Below, one piece after another: positions 17,627 through 25,283 of a DNA stretch of 64,000 nt. Each line of letters starts with the position of its first letter. Positions within the stretch are counted from its first letter, which is position 1. Both the position numbers and the translations under genes were made by a program. A model generated the notes under the pieces. The model did no database searches. It was not told the DNA's origin and saw only the letters and a program-made list of their open reading frames with translations. Source of the stretch: Trebonia sp963795335 (GTDB taxonomy: Bacteria > Actinomycetota > Actinomycetes > Streptosporangiales > Streptosporangiaceae); assembly GCA_963795335.1 (NCBI GenBank), contig CAWCHI010000010.1, forward strand, positions 124,001 through 188,000, written 5' to 3'.

Positions 17627-17707
17627 AGTGCCGACAGCGCGGCCACGGAAGCAGAGTTCGACGAGACCTTTGCCCTGAACGTCAAGATTCCGTTCTTCCT
17701 CGTCGCG
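17627..17707 (+). pseudogene. SDR gene relic
   Basis: A 27-codon stretch reads TEAEFDETFALNVKIPFFLV, the central helix of short-chain dehydrogenases (x-F-x-x-x-F-A-x-N-V-K-x-P-F-F-L). Neither the cofactor loop nor the Y-x-x-x-K motif is nearby; flanking sequence is out of frame. It lies head to head with the TetR gene, the usual arrangement for an SDR under TetR control, so this is likely what remains of that target. Confidence 0.55.
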
Positions 17708-17800
17708 TCGCCCGACGCGCACCCGCATGAACGCTGGCGGCATGGGCGGCAAGACGCCAATGGACTTGACCGCCGACGGGGCCACTTACGGTCAGGCGGG

Positions 17801-18565
17801 TCAGATGCTGTCCAGGAACTCCAGCACGGCCCGGTTGAAGGCCTCGGGCTGGTGGATGTTCGATGCGTGCCCGGCGTCGGCGAGGACCACCTTGCGGGCG
17901 TTCGGGATGCGCTGTGTCATGTAGTCGGCGGCGGCCAGGAAAGGCTGGTCGTCCGCGCCGACCAGTACCAAGGTGGGCACCAGGATCGCCGGCAGCGACT
18001 CGATGACCCGGCCGTCGTATTGCGGCATGATGCCGCGCTGGGCCCTGATCAGGCCGGAGATGCCGCGGTGGTGCGCGGCCGTGACCTCCGCACTGCCGGA
18101 CAGGGCGGCCAGGCCGAGTTCCTCCATCCGCTTGGCGCTGGCCGCGACGTTGTCGTTCCACTGCTGGCGGGGCTCGTCGCGCCGGTAGCCGGGGCCGGTG
18201 TCGAACAGCATGAGGGCCGCGACCCGCTCGGGGTGGGCCAGGTTGAAGGCCAGGGACAGGTAGCCGCCCAGGGACAAGCCGCCGATCACGGCCCGTTCGA
18301 TGCCCTGGGCGTCGAGAATGGCCGCCATGTCGGCGACGCTGGCCGCTTCGGTGTACAGGGCCTGGTCAGCGGGAGAGTCGCTCCGTCCGTGACCGCGGAT
18401 GTCCCAGGTGATGATCTGCCGCCGAGCAGCCAGGGCGGCCAGATTCGGCTCCCACATGGCCGTCGTGGCCGTCATCCCGTGACTCAGCAGCACCGGCGTC
18501 TTGCCGCTCTTCGGCCCCGTGACCTGGTAATGGATACTGACCCCAGCACGATCGAGCATTGCCAT
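17801..18565 (-). CDS. Alpha/beta hydrolase
   Basis: 254-residue hydrolase of the 3-oxoadipate enol-lactonase/epoxide hydrolase-like class. The oxyanion region is LLSHGMTATTAMW, the nucleophile elbow GLSLGG (Ser98), the acid is Asp in LVGADDQPF and the His is in ADAGHASN. The family-typical line MLFDTGPGYRRDEPR is present. A second near-identical copy with an internal in-frame deletion lies at 24539-24925. Their shared sequence begins just before the stop codon and extends, with more differences, about 70 bases upstream of the start. Substrate unknown. Confidence 0.9.
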   Translation of the reverse strand: MAMLDRAGVSIHYQVTGPKSGKTPVLLSHGMTATTAMWEPNLAALAARRQIITWDIRGHGRSDSPADQALYTEAASVADMAAILDAQGIERAVIGGLSLGGYLSLAFNLAHPERVAALMLFDTGPGYRRDEPRQQWNDNVAASAKRMEELGLAALSGSAEVTAAHHRGISGLIRAQRGIMPQYDGRVIESLPAILVPTLVLVGADDQPFLAAADYMTQRIPNARKVVLADAGHASNIHQPEAFNRAVLEFLDSI

Positions 18566-18649
18566 CGTGTCGGCTCCAATCTGTCGCGGACCTTCGCAAA
18601 GCGTACTTCTCGGTTCGTGTCGGCCGAAGTGGCCCGCCGGGCTCGGTTC

Positions 18650-18942
18650 TTAGGCTGGACGCAGCCCGCGCAGCTCGCCGAAGGCGATGACTTCCCCGTC
18701 CAGGATCAGCGTCCGCCGCCCGGCCGCCTGGCTCAGCCCGGCGGCGACCTCGGGGTAGCTGCCGGTGACGTCGCGGCCGGCCCGGCTGCGCAGGACGGTG
18801 GTGCCGCCGCTGATGTAGGCGATGACCGGGCGCCGTCCCACTTGGCCTCGGCGGCCCAGTCGTGTTCCCGGGCGGGAACCTCGCGGGCCGAGACGGCGAG
18901 CATCGGCTCGATGAGCGGCAGGCGGCCAGCTGATGCGGCCAT
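18650..18942 (-). pseudogene. ATP-dependent DNA ligase N-terminal fragment, frameshifted
   Basis: Begins at ATG 18942 with MAASAGRLPLIEPMLAV, then the adenylation motif EAKWDGAR (nucleophilic Lys in KxDGxR). After a one-base loss in the CCCGGTC run near 18835 it continues in a second frame as AYISGGTTVLRSRAGRD and LILDGEVIAFGELRG (motif III-like EVIAF). The gene then stops, so the rest of the adenylation domain, the OB fold and any LigD polymerase or nuclease domains are missing. It is a truncated LigD-ligase or LigC relic. Confidence 0.6.
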
Positions 18943-19013
18943 GCGGTCCCCAGCCCAGCAGGCCGCGCCCGCCCGGGACGGCCACGGCAGCATCAGCCCC
19001 CGGCGATCGCCAG

Positions 19014-19457
19014 CTAGTTATCTTCGGTAGCGGGCCCGCTGCTGAAGCTCTGGTCGCGGGGCTTGGAGAAGTAGTCACCTGGCGGCTGGAGGACGCAGAA
19101 CTCGTTGCCGTCTGGGTCGGCCAGCACGTGCCACCGCCAGCCGTCCTCGGTGATGGGGGCGCTGGTGAGCACGGTTGCGCCTAGCGTCGTGACCCGCTTG
19201 ACCTCGGCGTCAAGGTCGCGGGTGCGCAGGTCGAGGTGGAGACGGTTCTTGGACTGCTTGGTGTCTGCCGTCCGTTGCAGCAGCACCTCGACGCCGGGCC
19301 CGTCGCGGGGAACCAGGGCCTGGTAGACGTCTTCTGAATCTCCGAGGGCGGTGTAGCCCAGGACGGCGGCCCAGAACCGCGCTGCGCGCCCCAGGTCGGC
19401 GCAGTCGATGACGACGACGACTTCACCCTGCTGATAGCGGTGCGGCTGCCAGGTCAC
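19014..19457 (-). CDS. VOC family (glyoxalase-like) protein
   Basis: 147-residue protein of the vicinal oxygen chelate superfamily. GTG 19457 gives VTWQPHRYQQGEVVVVIDCA. Two beta-alpha-beta-beta-beta modules are visible: CADLGRAARFWAAVLGYTAL, and NRLHLDLRTRDLDAEVKRV followed by the hallmark LADPDGNEFCVLQPP with the metal-binding Glu. Often annotated as glyoxalase/bleomycin-resistance-like, but function cannot be assigned. The tail (SFSSGPATEDN) is not conserved. Start choice is tentative because no good ribosome site is present. Confidence 0.82.
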   Translation of the reverse strand: MTWQPHRYQQGEVVVVIDCADLGRAARFWAAVLGYTALGDSEDVYQALVPRDGPGVEVLLQRTADTKQSKNRLHLDLRTRDLDAEVKRVTTLGATVLTSAPITEDGWRWHVLADPDGNEFCVLQPPGDYFSKPRDQSFSSGPATEDN

Positions 19458-19719
19458 TCAGCCAGCCTAGTCAGTCACCGCGCGGTGGCCTGCTGCGCAT
19501 GGACCCGAAGGCCTTGAAGTCCGAGTACGGGCAGTGTCCGAGTACCGCAAGGCTTCGGCCGGCTTCGGGCCGGATCGAGAGCACGCGCAGGCGCTCATAC
19601 ACAAGTTGCACCCTGTGAAGTGGTCAGGATCGGAGAAGCGCCGGTCCACGGCGCGCCCCTAGGGTGACGGTAACGGGGCTGCGTATCCGGCTGTGGCCCA
19701 TGAAAACCAGGAGGGGCTC

Positions 19720-20064
19720 ATGAGCGGTACGCCTACTGAAGGAATCAAGATCGTGCTGCATCCGGTATCCGATCTCGCGGCGGCCAAGGCGGTCTACACG
19801 GCGCTGCTCGGGGCGGGGCCGTCCGCCGACTCGGAGTACTACGTCGGCTACGACGCGGGCGGCCAGCATATTGGGCTGGTGTCGGGTGGCGATGCGAGCG
19901 CACCGGTCACGTACTGGGCGGTGGACGACATCAAGGCGAAGCTGGCCGAGGTGACCGCGGCTGGCGCCAGGGTAACCCAGGAGCCGCAGAACGTCGGCGG
20001 CAGCCGCGTGGTGGCGACCTTCGCCGATCCGGACGGGAACGTGCTCGGGCTCGTTCAGGATTAG
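19720..20064 (+). CDS. VOC family protein
   Basis: 114-residue VOC domain protein, start ATG 19720 behind AGGAGGGG. It has the paired modules HPVSDLAAAKAVYTALLGAG, then VDDIKAKLAEVTAAGARVTQ and the ending TFADPDGNVLGLVQD. This compact type often occurs as a stand-alone putative glyoxalase or extradiol-like protein in actinobacteria. No catalytic role can be claimed from sequence. Confidence 0.85.
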   Translation: MSGTPTEGIKIVLHPVSDLAAAKAVYTALLGAGPSADSEYYVGYDAGGQHIGLVSGGDASAPVTYWAVDDIKAKLAEVTAAGARVTQEPQNVGGSRVVATFADPDGNVLGLVQD

Positions 20065-20223
20065 TCCCCGGGGAACACCCCGGCCCGGCAGTTCGTGATC
20101 TTCCCCGGCCAGCACGGCCACCCTGGCCAGCACGGCACGGAAAATCCGCATGACGGGCCACCGTGGGGGCAGCGGTGCGCACGGCAGCTGAAATCCACTG
20201 CCACTGAGTCAGCGGCAGGTGAA

Positions 20224-21033
20224 GTGCGAGCAGACAACCACATAAGTCACGCCCCGGGTACCCGGGGCGAGCCTGAGGTCGAGGAAGCGTTCGACCGGCT
20301 TGTCTCCGAGGGCACTGAACGGCTGGGCCGGCCCTTGCTGCCGCTGCTTGCCACCGGCCTGCTGGGCGGTATTGATGTTGGCGTCGGCGTGCTGGCCTGC
20401 CTTGCCGTTGACCATGTCACCAGGCAGCCGCTAATCGGCGCCGCGGCCTTCACCGTCGGGTTCGTCGCCCTGCTGCTCGGCCGCAGCGAGCTCTTCACCG
20501 AGAACTTCCTGGTGCCGGTCACCGCGCGGGCGGCCGGCCGTGGTTCCTGGTTCCAGCTGGGGCGGCTCTGGCTCGTCACCCTGGCGGCCAACCTGGCCGG
20601 CGGCCTGGCGATGGCGGCCATGGTGGTCAGCGCGGAGCCCGGCCTTGGCTCGACCGCCGCGGGCCTGGGCCGCCATTACGCGACGCTGGGCATCTCCTGG
20701 CGCTCGCTGCTGCTTGCGGTTCTCGCCGGGGTCGTCATCACGCTCATGACGCGCATGCAGCATGCCACCGACGCGCTCGGACCACGGCTCGTGGCCGCCG
20801 TCAGCATGTCGTTCGTCCTGGTGGCAGCGGGGCTGTTCCACTCGGTGCTTGACTCTATCTTCATGTTCGCCGGGCTGCTTTCCGGGCCCGCGGCTTACAC
20901 CTGGGCCGACTGGGCTGGCGCTCTCGGCTGGTCGGTTCTGGGCAACGTCATCGGCGGCGTCGGCATCGTCACCGCCATCCGGCTACTGCGTGTTCCGCAC
21001 CGGCTGGCGGAGGAACGCGCCAGCACCAACTAG
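20224..21033 (+). CDS. Formate/nitrite transporter (FNT) family channel
   Basis: Integral membrane protein with six predicted helices. VEEAFDRLVSEGTERLGRP is the amphipathic N-terminus of the family; LLGGIDVGVGVLACL and ELFTENFLVPV carry the pore-lining loop sequence (the TENF element), and later LAANLAGGLAMAAMV fits the third helix. FNT proteins conduct formate, nitrite, hydrosulfide or other small anions. GTG 20224 is my preferred start, giving about 269 residues; the frame is open about 43 codons further upstream without conserved sequence. A hairpin just after the stop fits a terminator. Confidence 0.8.
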   Translation: MRADNHISHAPGTRGEPEVEEAFDRLVSEGTERLGRPLLPLLATGLLGGIDVGVGVLACLAVDHVTRQPLIGAAAFTVGFVALLLGRSELFTENFLVPVTARAAGRGSWFQLGRLWLVTLAANLAGGLAMAAMVVSAEPGLGSTAAGLGRHYATLGISWRSLLLAVLAGVVITLMTRMQHATDALGPRLVAAVSMSFVLVAAGLFHSVLDSIFMFAGLLSGPAAYTWADWAGALGWSVLGNVIGGVGIVTAIRLLRVPHRLAEERASTN

Positions 21034-21046
21034 GACTTGAGGGAGC

Positions 21047-21072
21047 GGATGCGCCGGCCCGGGCCGGCATCC
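21047..21072 (+). terminator. Hairpin after the FNT gene
   Basis: GGATGC-GC-CGGCC pairs with GGCCGGCATCC around a short loop, 14 bases after the stop codon. GC-rich stem without a clear T run, as is usual for actinobacterial terminators. Confidence 0.5.
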
Positions 21073-21196
21073 CCACCATGGACAGGTCCCGCTACTCCCA
21101 CCGTCCTGACCTGAGAAGATGTGCTGCTTAAGCACTTCCCTGACCGCTGAGTTAGCGCTTGATGACACTGCCGCGTGGCGGTGTTAGCTTGGACAC

Positions 21197-21376
21197 ATGC
21201 CTTATGGGCCCTACGCACGCGGCCCGGTCTCCATGGCTGCGGCTGGCTTCGTCGCCGTCGTCGCGCTGAGCGTCGGCATCCTGCTGCTGACCGACCGCAA
21301 GAGCAGCCAAGGCGCCATCTTCATCGCCGCCGCGGTGGTGGCGGCTGTCGTCGCGGTGTCGGTGCGGCCCCGTTGA
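21197..21376 (+). CDS. Small two-helix membrane protein
   Basis: A 59-residue protein starting MPYGPYARGPVSMAAAGFVA, with two hydrophobic segments (residues about 13-31 and 40-55) joined by the charged turn TDRKSSQG. It is followed without a gap by the YihY-family gene, whose TTG start overlaps this stop (TTGA, 21373-21376), so translation is probably coupled. I do not recognise a named family. High third-position GC and the overlap argue that it is a real gene. Confidence 0.6.
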   Translation: MPYGPYARGPVSMAAAGFVAVVALSVGILLLTDRKSSQGAIFIAAAVVAAVVAVSVRPR

Positions 21377-22308
21377 CGAGCCGCAGTTCCGCCTCGGTTG
21401 GGCGCGCTCTCCGGGTCAAGGACCTTCACCGGAGCGGCAAGGAGTTTGAACTCATGGAACGGGCCATGGGCTTCGCCGCCCTGGCCCTGCTCACCGTGTT
21501 CCCGCTGCTCGTCGTTGTCGCTGCGGCCGGCGCCGCGTCGCGTCACGGCCTCGCCAGATGGGTTGTCTACGGCATGGGTCTGACCGGCTCTTCGGCCCAG
21601 GCGGTGGTAGAGCTCTTTGCCGCGCCCGCCCGGGTCCTGGGCACGACGAGTGTTTTCAGCCTGGTGCTGGCGGCCGTTTTCGGGGTGACGTTCGCGGGCA
21701 GCGTTCAGGGCGGGTTCGAACGGATCTGGGGCCTTCCCGCCGGGCCGTGGCACAGGATCTGGCGTCAGGCGGTGTGGCTGGTCGTCTTCATCGCCTATAT
21801 CTACGCGGCGGCCGCGGTAGGCCCGTTGACACACCATGCGCCGGCCGAGACGGCGATCCGGTCGTCGGTGGCGGTGGTGCTCGGCCTCGCCTTCTTCTGG
21901 TGGGGGCTCCGCTTCCTGGTCGGCGGCCGGGTGAGCTACCTGGCGGCGATGCCCGGCGCGGTGGCCACGGTAGCGTTCCTGGCCGGCTTGCGGGCCTTCT
22001 CCGCCTTGGTCTTCCAGCCGCTTATCACCTCGAACGCGGTCACCTACGGGGCGCTGGGTACCGTGCTGATCGTGCAGTCGTGGCTGATCGGCGTCGGCTG
22101 GGTCATCTACGGCGGCCAGTTGCTCGGGCGCTGGTTCCACGACGGATGGCTTCGGGCCTGGGCGGACAACCACTGGGGTCACAGGCAGCCGGGCGACGGA
22201 GGGGAGGGCTCCGGGGGCTCCGGGCTGGACAGCAGCCGGCCCACGACGATCCGAACACATCGCCTCGGTAGTGGGGGCAGGCCGCGCTCGATCACCCAGA
22301 CGCTTTAG
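21373..22308 (+). CDS. YihY/BrkB-family inner membrane protein
   Basis: 311-residue polytopic membrane protein. TTG 21373, overlapping the stop of the small membrane protein gene, gives LTSRSSASVGRALRVKDLHR before the first helix. Family features include FAALALLTVFPLLVVVAA in helix 1, the Gly-rich SVQGGFERIWGLP, LPGAVATVAFLAGLRAFSAL-type helix 5, and the conserved TYGALGTVLIVQSWLIGVGW with YGGQLLGRW at the end. Once mislabelled RNase BN, the family has unknown transport or envelope function. The C-terminal 45 residues are hydrophilic and variable. Confidence 0.85.
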   Translation: MTSRSSASVGRALRVKDLHRSGKEFELMERAMGFAALALLTVFPLLVVVAAAGAASRHGLARWVVYGMGLTGSSAQAVVELFAAPARVLGTTSVFSLVLAAVFGVTFAGSVQGGFERIWGLPAGPWHRIWRQAVWLVVFIAYIYAAAAVGPLTHHAPAETAIRSSVAVVLGLAFFWWGLRFLVGGRVSYLAAMPGAVATVAFLAGLRAFSALVFQPLITSNAVTYGALGTVLIVQSWLIGVGWVIYGGQLLGRWFHDGWLRAWADNHWGHRQPGDGGEGSGGSGLDSSRPTTIRTHRLGSGGRPRSITQTL

Positions 22309-22338
22309 CCCGGCAGCATCCGCTCTCCCCGCCGCCAG

Positions 22339-22377
22339 GCCGCCCGGGCGGGCTCCCGAGGTCGCCCCCCGGGCGGC
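22339..22377 (+). terminator. Probable terminator after the YihY gene
   Basis: Perfect 10-base inverted repeat GCCGCCCGGG (22339-22348) / CCCGGGCGGC (22368-22377) with a 19-base loop, 30 bases after the stop codon. The following sequence to 22530 shows no gene. Confidence 0.5.
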
Positions 22378-22531
22378 TTGGCCTGCCCACTGCCTGGCCC
22401 AGGCCGCCTGCTAGCACCCCTTGGACGTCTGCTAGTTCTGCGCCGTTGTGACCAACTGCTGCGCCTGCGAGTTAAGGGAGTTGCCCCGCCGGCTGACGGG
22501 TCTGCGGTGGCCAGGCGGCCAAGCCGCTGGT

Positions 22532-22583
22532 GTCAACGCTGTTGACTTTACTGCGCCGCGTCATTAGTGTCAACAGTGTTGAC
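22532..22583 (+). promoter_or_regulatory. Promoter with twin TetR-type palindromic operators
   Basis: Two near-identical palindromes GTCAACnnnGTTGAC occupy 22532-22546 (centre GCT) and 22569-22583 (centre AGT), 37 bases apart. Between and across them lies a promoter: TTGACT at 22542-22547 and TAGTGT at 22565-22570, 17 bases apart. One operator covers the -35 box and the other the -10 box, an efficient layout for repression. The operon encodes its own TetR protein as the second gene, the obvious ligand-responsive repressor. Binding is inferred. Confidence 0.7.
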
Positions 22584-22623
22584 TTAAGACGCGGCGAGAC
22601 GCGTGGAACCACCAGGGGGCAGG

Positions 22624-23715
22624 ATGACAAGGGACAGCACAAGCGGCCGGGCCGATGGCGCAGGCGAGCTGACGGTCACGGCGGGGCAGCACGACGCGGC
22701 GGAGACTATCGCGGGCGGCCCGCTCGAGGACGAAGGGCCAGGCTCGCTGCGGCCCTTCCGGAACGGCGTGATCGCGTCATTCGGCCTGGTCCTGGTGATC
22801 ATGCTGCTGCTGTGCGGCTACTCCAGCGCCTTCGGCCGGACGGTACCGAACCACATCCCGGTGGCCGTCGTCGCGCCGCAGGCGGTCGACGCCGAGCTGG
22901 AATCGTCCTCCGCACTGGCCGTTCAGCGGGCCGGCAGCCTGGCCGCGGCGCGGACGCTGGTCTCCGACCGTGAGGCCTACGGTGCCATCGCCGTTACCGG
23001 CGCGCACTCGGCCACGCTGATGGTGGCCAGCGGCGCCGGCCACTCGGTGGAGACGGTTCTCGTCCAGCTCGGCCAGCAACTGGCCGCCCGCGGCGGCCTG
23101 ACCCTGACGGTCCGCGACATCGCGCCGACGAGCCCGAGCGATCCGAACGGGACCGTCGAGTTCTACGCCGTCGTCTTCCTCGCCCTCGGCGGGGCAATCG
23201 GCGCGACCGTGCTCGGCCGGGTCCTCGGCACCGTGCGCGACCTGCGCCACATGACGCGGCGGATACTGTTCCTGCTGATCTACACGTCTATGCTCAGCGG
23301 AGTCGCCACCTTCTTCATCGACCCGGTCTACGGCGCCCTGGTCGGGCATACTGGGTACCTGTTTCTGACGCTGTGGGCCCTGGTGATGACGGTATGCCTG
23401 GCGGCGGCTGGCGTCGGGGCCCTCTTCGAATCGGTGGCATCGATCGTGCTGGCTCTTACGCTGACGATCCTCGGCAACACCACGGCCGGCGGCGCAATCG
23501 GCCGCCCGCTGCTGAACCCGTTCTACGCGGACCTGACGCCGTTCTTCCCGCACGGCGCCGGGCTGTCGATCCTGCGCGGCGTGCAGTACTTCGGCGGCCG
23601 CGGCATCGCCACCGGCGTCCTCGGCCTGGCTGTCTGGGCCGCGGCCGGGCTGGCGCTGCTGAGCATCGCCGCGTTCCGGCACGACCGGGCCGCCGCGGCG
23701 GGAGGCAAGGGATGA
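22624..23715 (+). CDS. ABC-2/YhgE-like membrane protein (DUF3533-type)
   Basis: 363-residue membrane protein, ATG 22624 behind GGGGGCAGG. Helix 1 (FGLVLVIMLLLCGYSSAF) is followed by an extracytoplasmic domain of about 130 residues, then five helices with FYAVVFLALGGAIGATVLGR and the end motif TAGGAIGRPLLNPFYADLTP...FFPHGAGLSILRGVQYF. This is the YhgE/Pip-like or DUF3533 permease layout, resembling one ABC-2 half without its own ATPase. Its stop overlaps the TetR start (ATGA). A plausible role is export or resistance to the inducer of that repressor. Confidence 0.8.
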   Translation: MTRDSTSGRADGAGELTVTAGQHDAAETIAGGPLEDEGPGSLRPFRNGVIASFGLVLVIMLLLCGYSSAFGRTVPNHIPVAVVAPQAVDAELESSSALAVQRAGSLAAARTLVSDREAYGAIAVTGAHSATLMVASGAGHSVETVLVQLGQQLAARGGLTLTVRDIAPTSPSDPNGTVEFYAVVFLALGGAIGATVLGRVLGTVRDLRHMTRRILFLLIYTSMLSGVATFFIDPVYGALVGHTGYLFLTLWALVMTVCLAAAGVGALFESVASIVLALTLTILGNTTAGGAIGRPLLNPFYADLTPFFPHGAGLSILRGVQYFGGRGIATGVLGLAVWAAAGLALLSIAAFRHDRAAAAGGKG

Positions 23716-24320
23716 CATCACCGGCCGGCCCGGCGGGCCGGGCCGCACCGGGCGGCCGCAGTCGCGCCAGTGGCCAGGACACGCGGCGGCGCATCCTGCA
23801 GGCCGCGGAGGACCTGTTCGCCCGCGAAGGCTACGATAACGTCACCGTCCGCGACATCGCCGCGGCCGCGCGGGCCGACCCGGCGCTGGTGATCCGCTAC
23901 TTCGGATCCAAGAACGACCTGTTCCTCGCGGCCCGGCGGCCGGACTTCAATCAGGTGCTCGGCACCACCCGGCCGCTGACCGTCAGCAGCCTGACCCGCG
24001 CGCTCGTCGGCTTCATCCTCAAGCAGGGAACCCGGGTGTTCGACGTCGCCGCGCTCGGCGGGGAAGACGCCGACGGGCACATCCGCCACCAGCTCGAGGA
24101 GTTGCTGGTCAAGCCAGTGCTCGACGAATTCGGGCTGCAGGAGGAGGAGGACCGCGCCCGGGTCGAGGTCATCGCTGCCCTGGTCGTCGGCGCCGGCTTC
24201 CTGCGCCAGCGCATCCGCACGCCCTCCCTGAGCGCGCTTGACGCGGAGGAAATGACCGACCTGCTGGAGCCGCTCGTCGCCGGGCTGCTCCGCCGCGGCG
24301 ACGCGCCAGCGAGCGACTAG
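23712..24320 (+). CDS. TetR-family regulator (autoregulated)
   Basis: 202-residue repressor overlapping the permease stop by four bases. Helix-turn-helix: RILQAAEDLFAREGYDNVTV then IAAAARADPALVIRYFGSKN. The C-terminal domain (LVVGAGFLRQRIRTPSLSAL...LEPLVAGLL) fits the TetR_C group common next to DUF3533 permeases. Placed second in an operon whose promoter carries two matching palindromes, it probably represses itself and the permease. The first 20 residues are a disordered Gly/Arg-rich leader. Confidence 0.9.
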   Translation: MTSPAGPAGRAAPGGRSRASGQDTRRRILQAAEDLFAREGYDNVTVRDIAAAARADPALVIRYFGSKNDLFLAARRPDFNQVLGTTRPLTVSSLTRALVGFILKQGTRVFDVAALGGEDADGHIRHQLEELLVKPVLDEFGLQEEEDRARVEVIAALVVGAGFLRQRIRTPSLSALDAEEMTDLLEPLVAGLLRRGDAPASD

Positions 24321-24538
24321 GGCCGGTGGCCGCCCCGCCTGCGGTTGCGCCAGCGCGGCGGGCGCCTGGCCGCGACTGCCGCGCATCGGCGGCATGCTGG
24401 AGGCGACGCGGAACGGCCCTCGGATAGAACACGGTAGCGAGCAGGTTTCGATCGCTCGCTTGCTGGTCCAGCTCCAGGCGCGGCTGGTCGGGAAAGGTCA
24501 GCTCGCCAAGACATTCGCGCCTCGGCGGGTCGGGCGGG

Positions 24539-24925
24539 TCAGATGCTGTCCAGGAACTCCAGCACGGCCCGGTTGAAGGCCTGGGGCTGGTGGATGTTCG
24601 ATGCGTGCCCGGCGTCGGCGAGGACCACCTTGCGGGCGTTCGGGATGCGCTGTGTCATGTAGTCGGCGGCGGCCAGGAAAGGCTGGTCGTCCGCGCCGAC
24701 CAGTACCAAGGTGGGCACCAGGATCGCCGGCAGCGACTCGATCACCCGGCCGTCGTATTGCGGCATGATGCCGCGCTGGGCCCTGATCAGGCCGGAGATG
24801 CCGCGGTGGTGCGCGGCCGTGACCTCCGCACTGCCGGACAGGGCGTCCAGCGCCGGCGTCCTGCCGCTCTTCGGCCCCGTGACCTGGTAATGGATACTGA
24901 CCCCGGCACGATCGAGCATTGCCAT
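24539..24925 (-). pseudogene. Second alpha/beta hydrolase copy with internal in-frame deletion
   Basis: Encodes 128 residues. Residues 1-24 and the last 100 are almost identical to the hydrolase at 17801-18565, but about 126 codons are missing: GPKSGRTPAL is joined to DALSGSAEVTAAHH. The deletion removes the oxyanion region and the nucleophile Ser98, keeps the Asp and His of the triad, and stays in frame. Homology continues upstream of the start and ends abruptly at the stop side, so it is a duplicated segment rather than an independent gene. It cannot be an active hydrolase. Confidence 0.85.
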
Positions 24926-25283
24926 CGTGTGGCTCCAGTCTGTCGCGGACCTTCGCCAAGCGCACTTCTCCGTTCGGTGCCGGCCGAGGTCCTGGCGCGA
25001 GCCGAGCGCGGCCGGTCGGCCCTAGAAGGCGAAATATGGGTAGTTCGCTGTGGCCAGTTGTTCCCGGGGCATGATTGGCCTACCTGCTGTATCACGGGCT
25101 GTCCGCTGCAGTGCGGAGAACCGGGGAGTCGTTCATCCGTATGGCTCCCGGCGTGGCTCGCAGATGGGTGCCAGTGGCGGGTGCGGCACATAATGAACTG
25201 GTCGCAGGTCGCGGCAGCTTCGGAGGTGCGGTATTAGCGGTGCAGCAGGGCGTGCTGGTGTCGCAGCTGGCGGATCGCTGGCC

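Noticed and set aside
19467..19649. Small frames on both strands between the two VOC genes
   Set aside because: No ribosome site, no recognisable domain; the Cys-rich minus-strand reading looks like chance.
24787..25191. 134-codon minus-strand frame upstream of the deleted hydrolase copy
   Set aside because: It overlaps the duplicated hydrolase leader in another frame and shows no domain.
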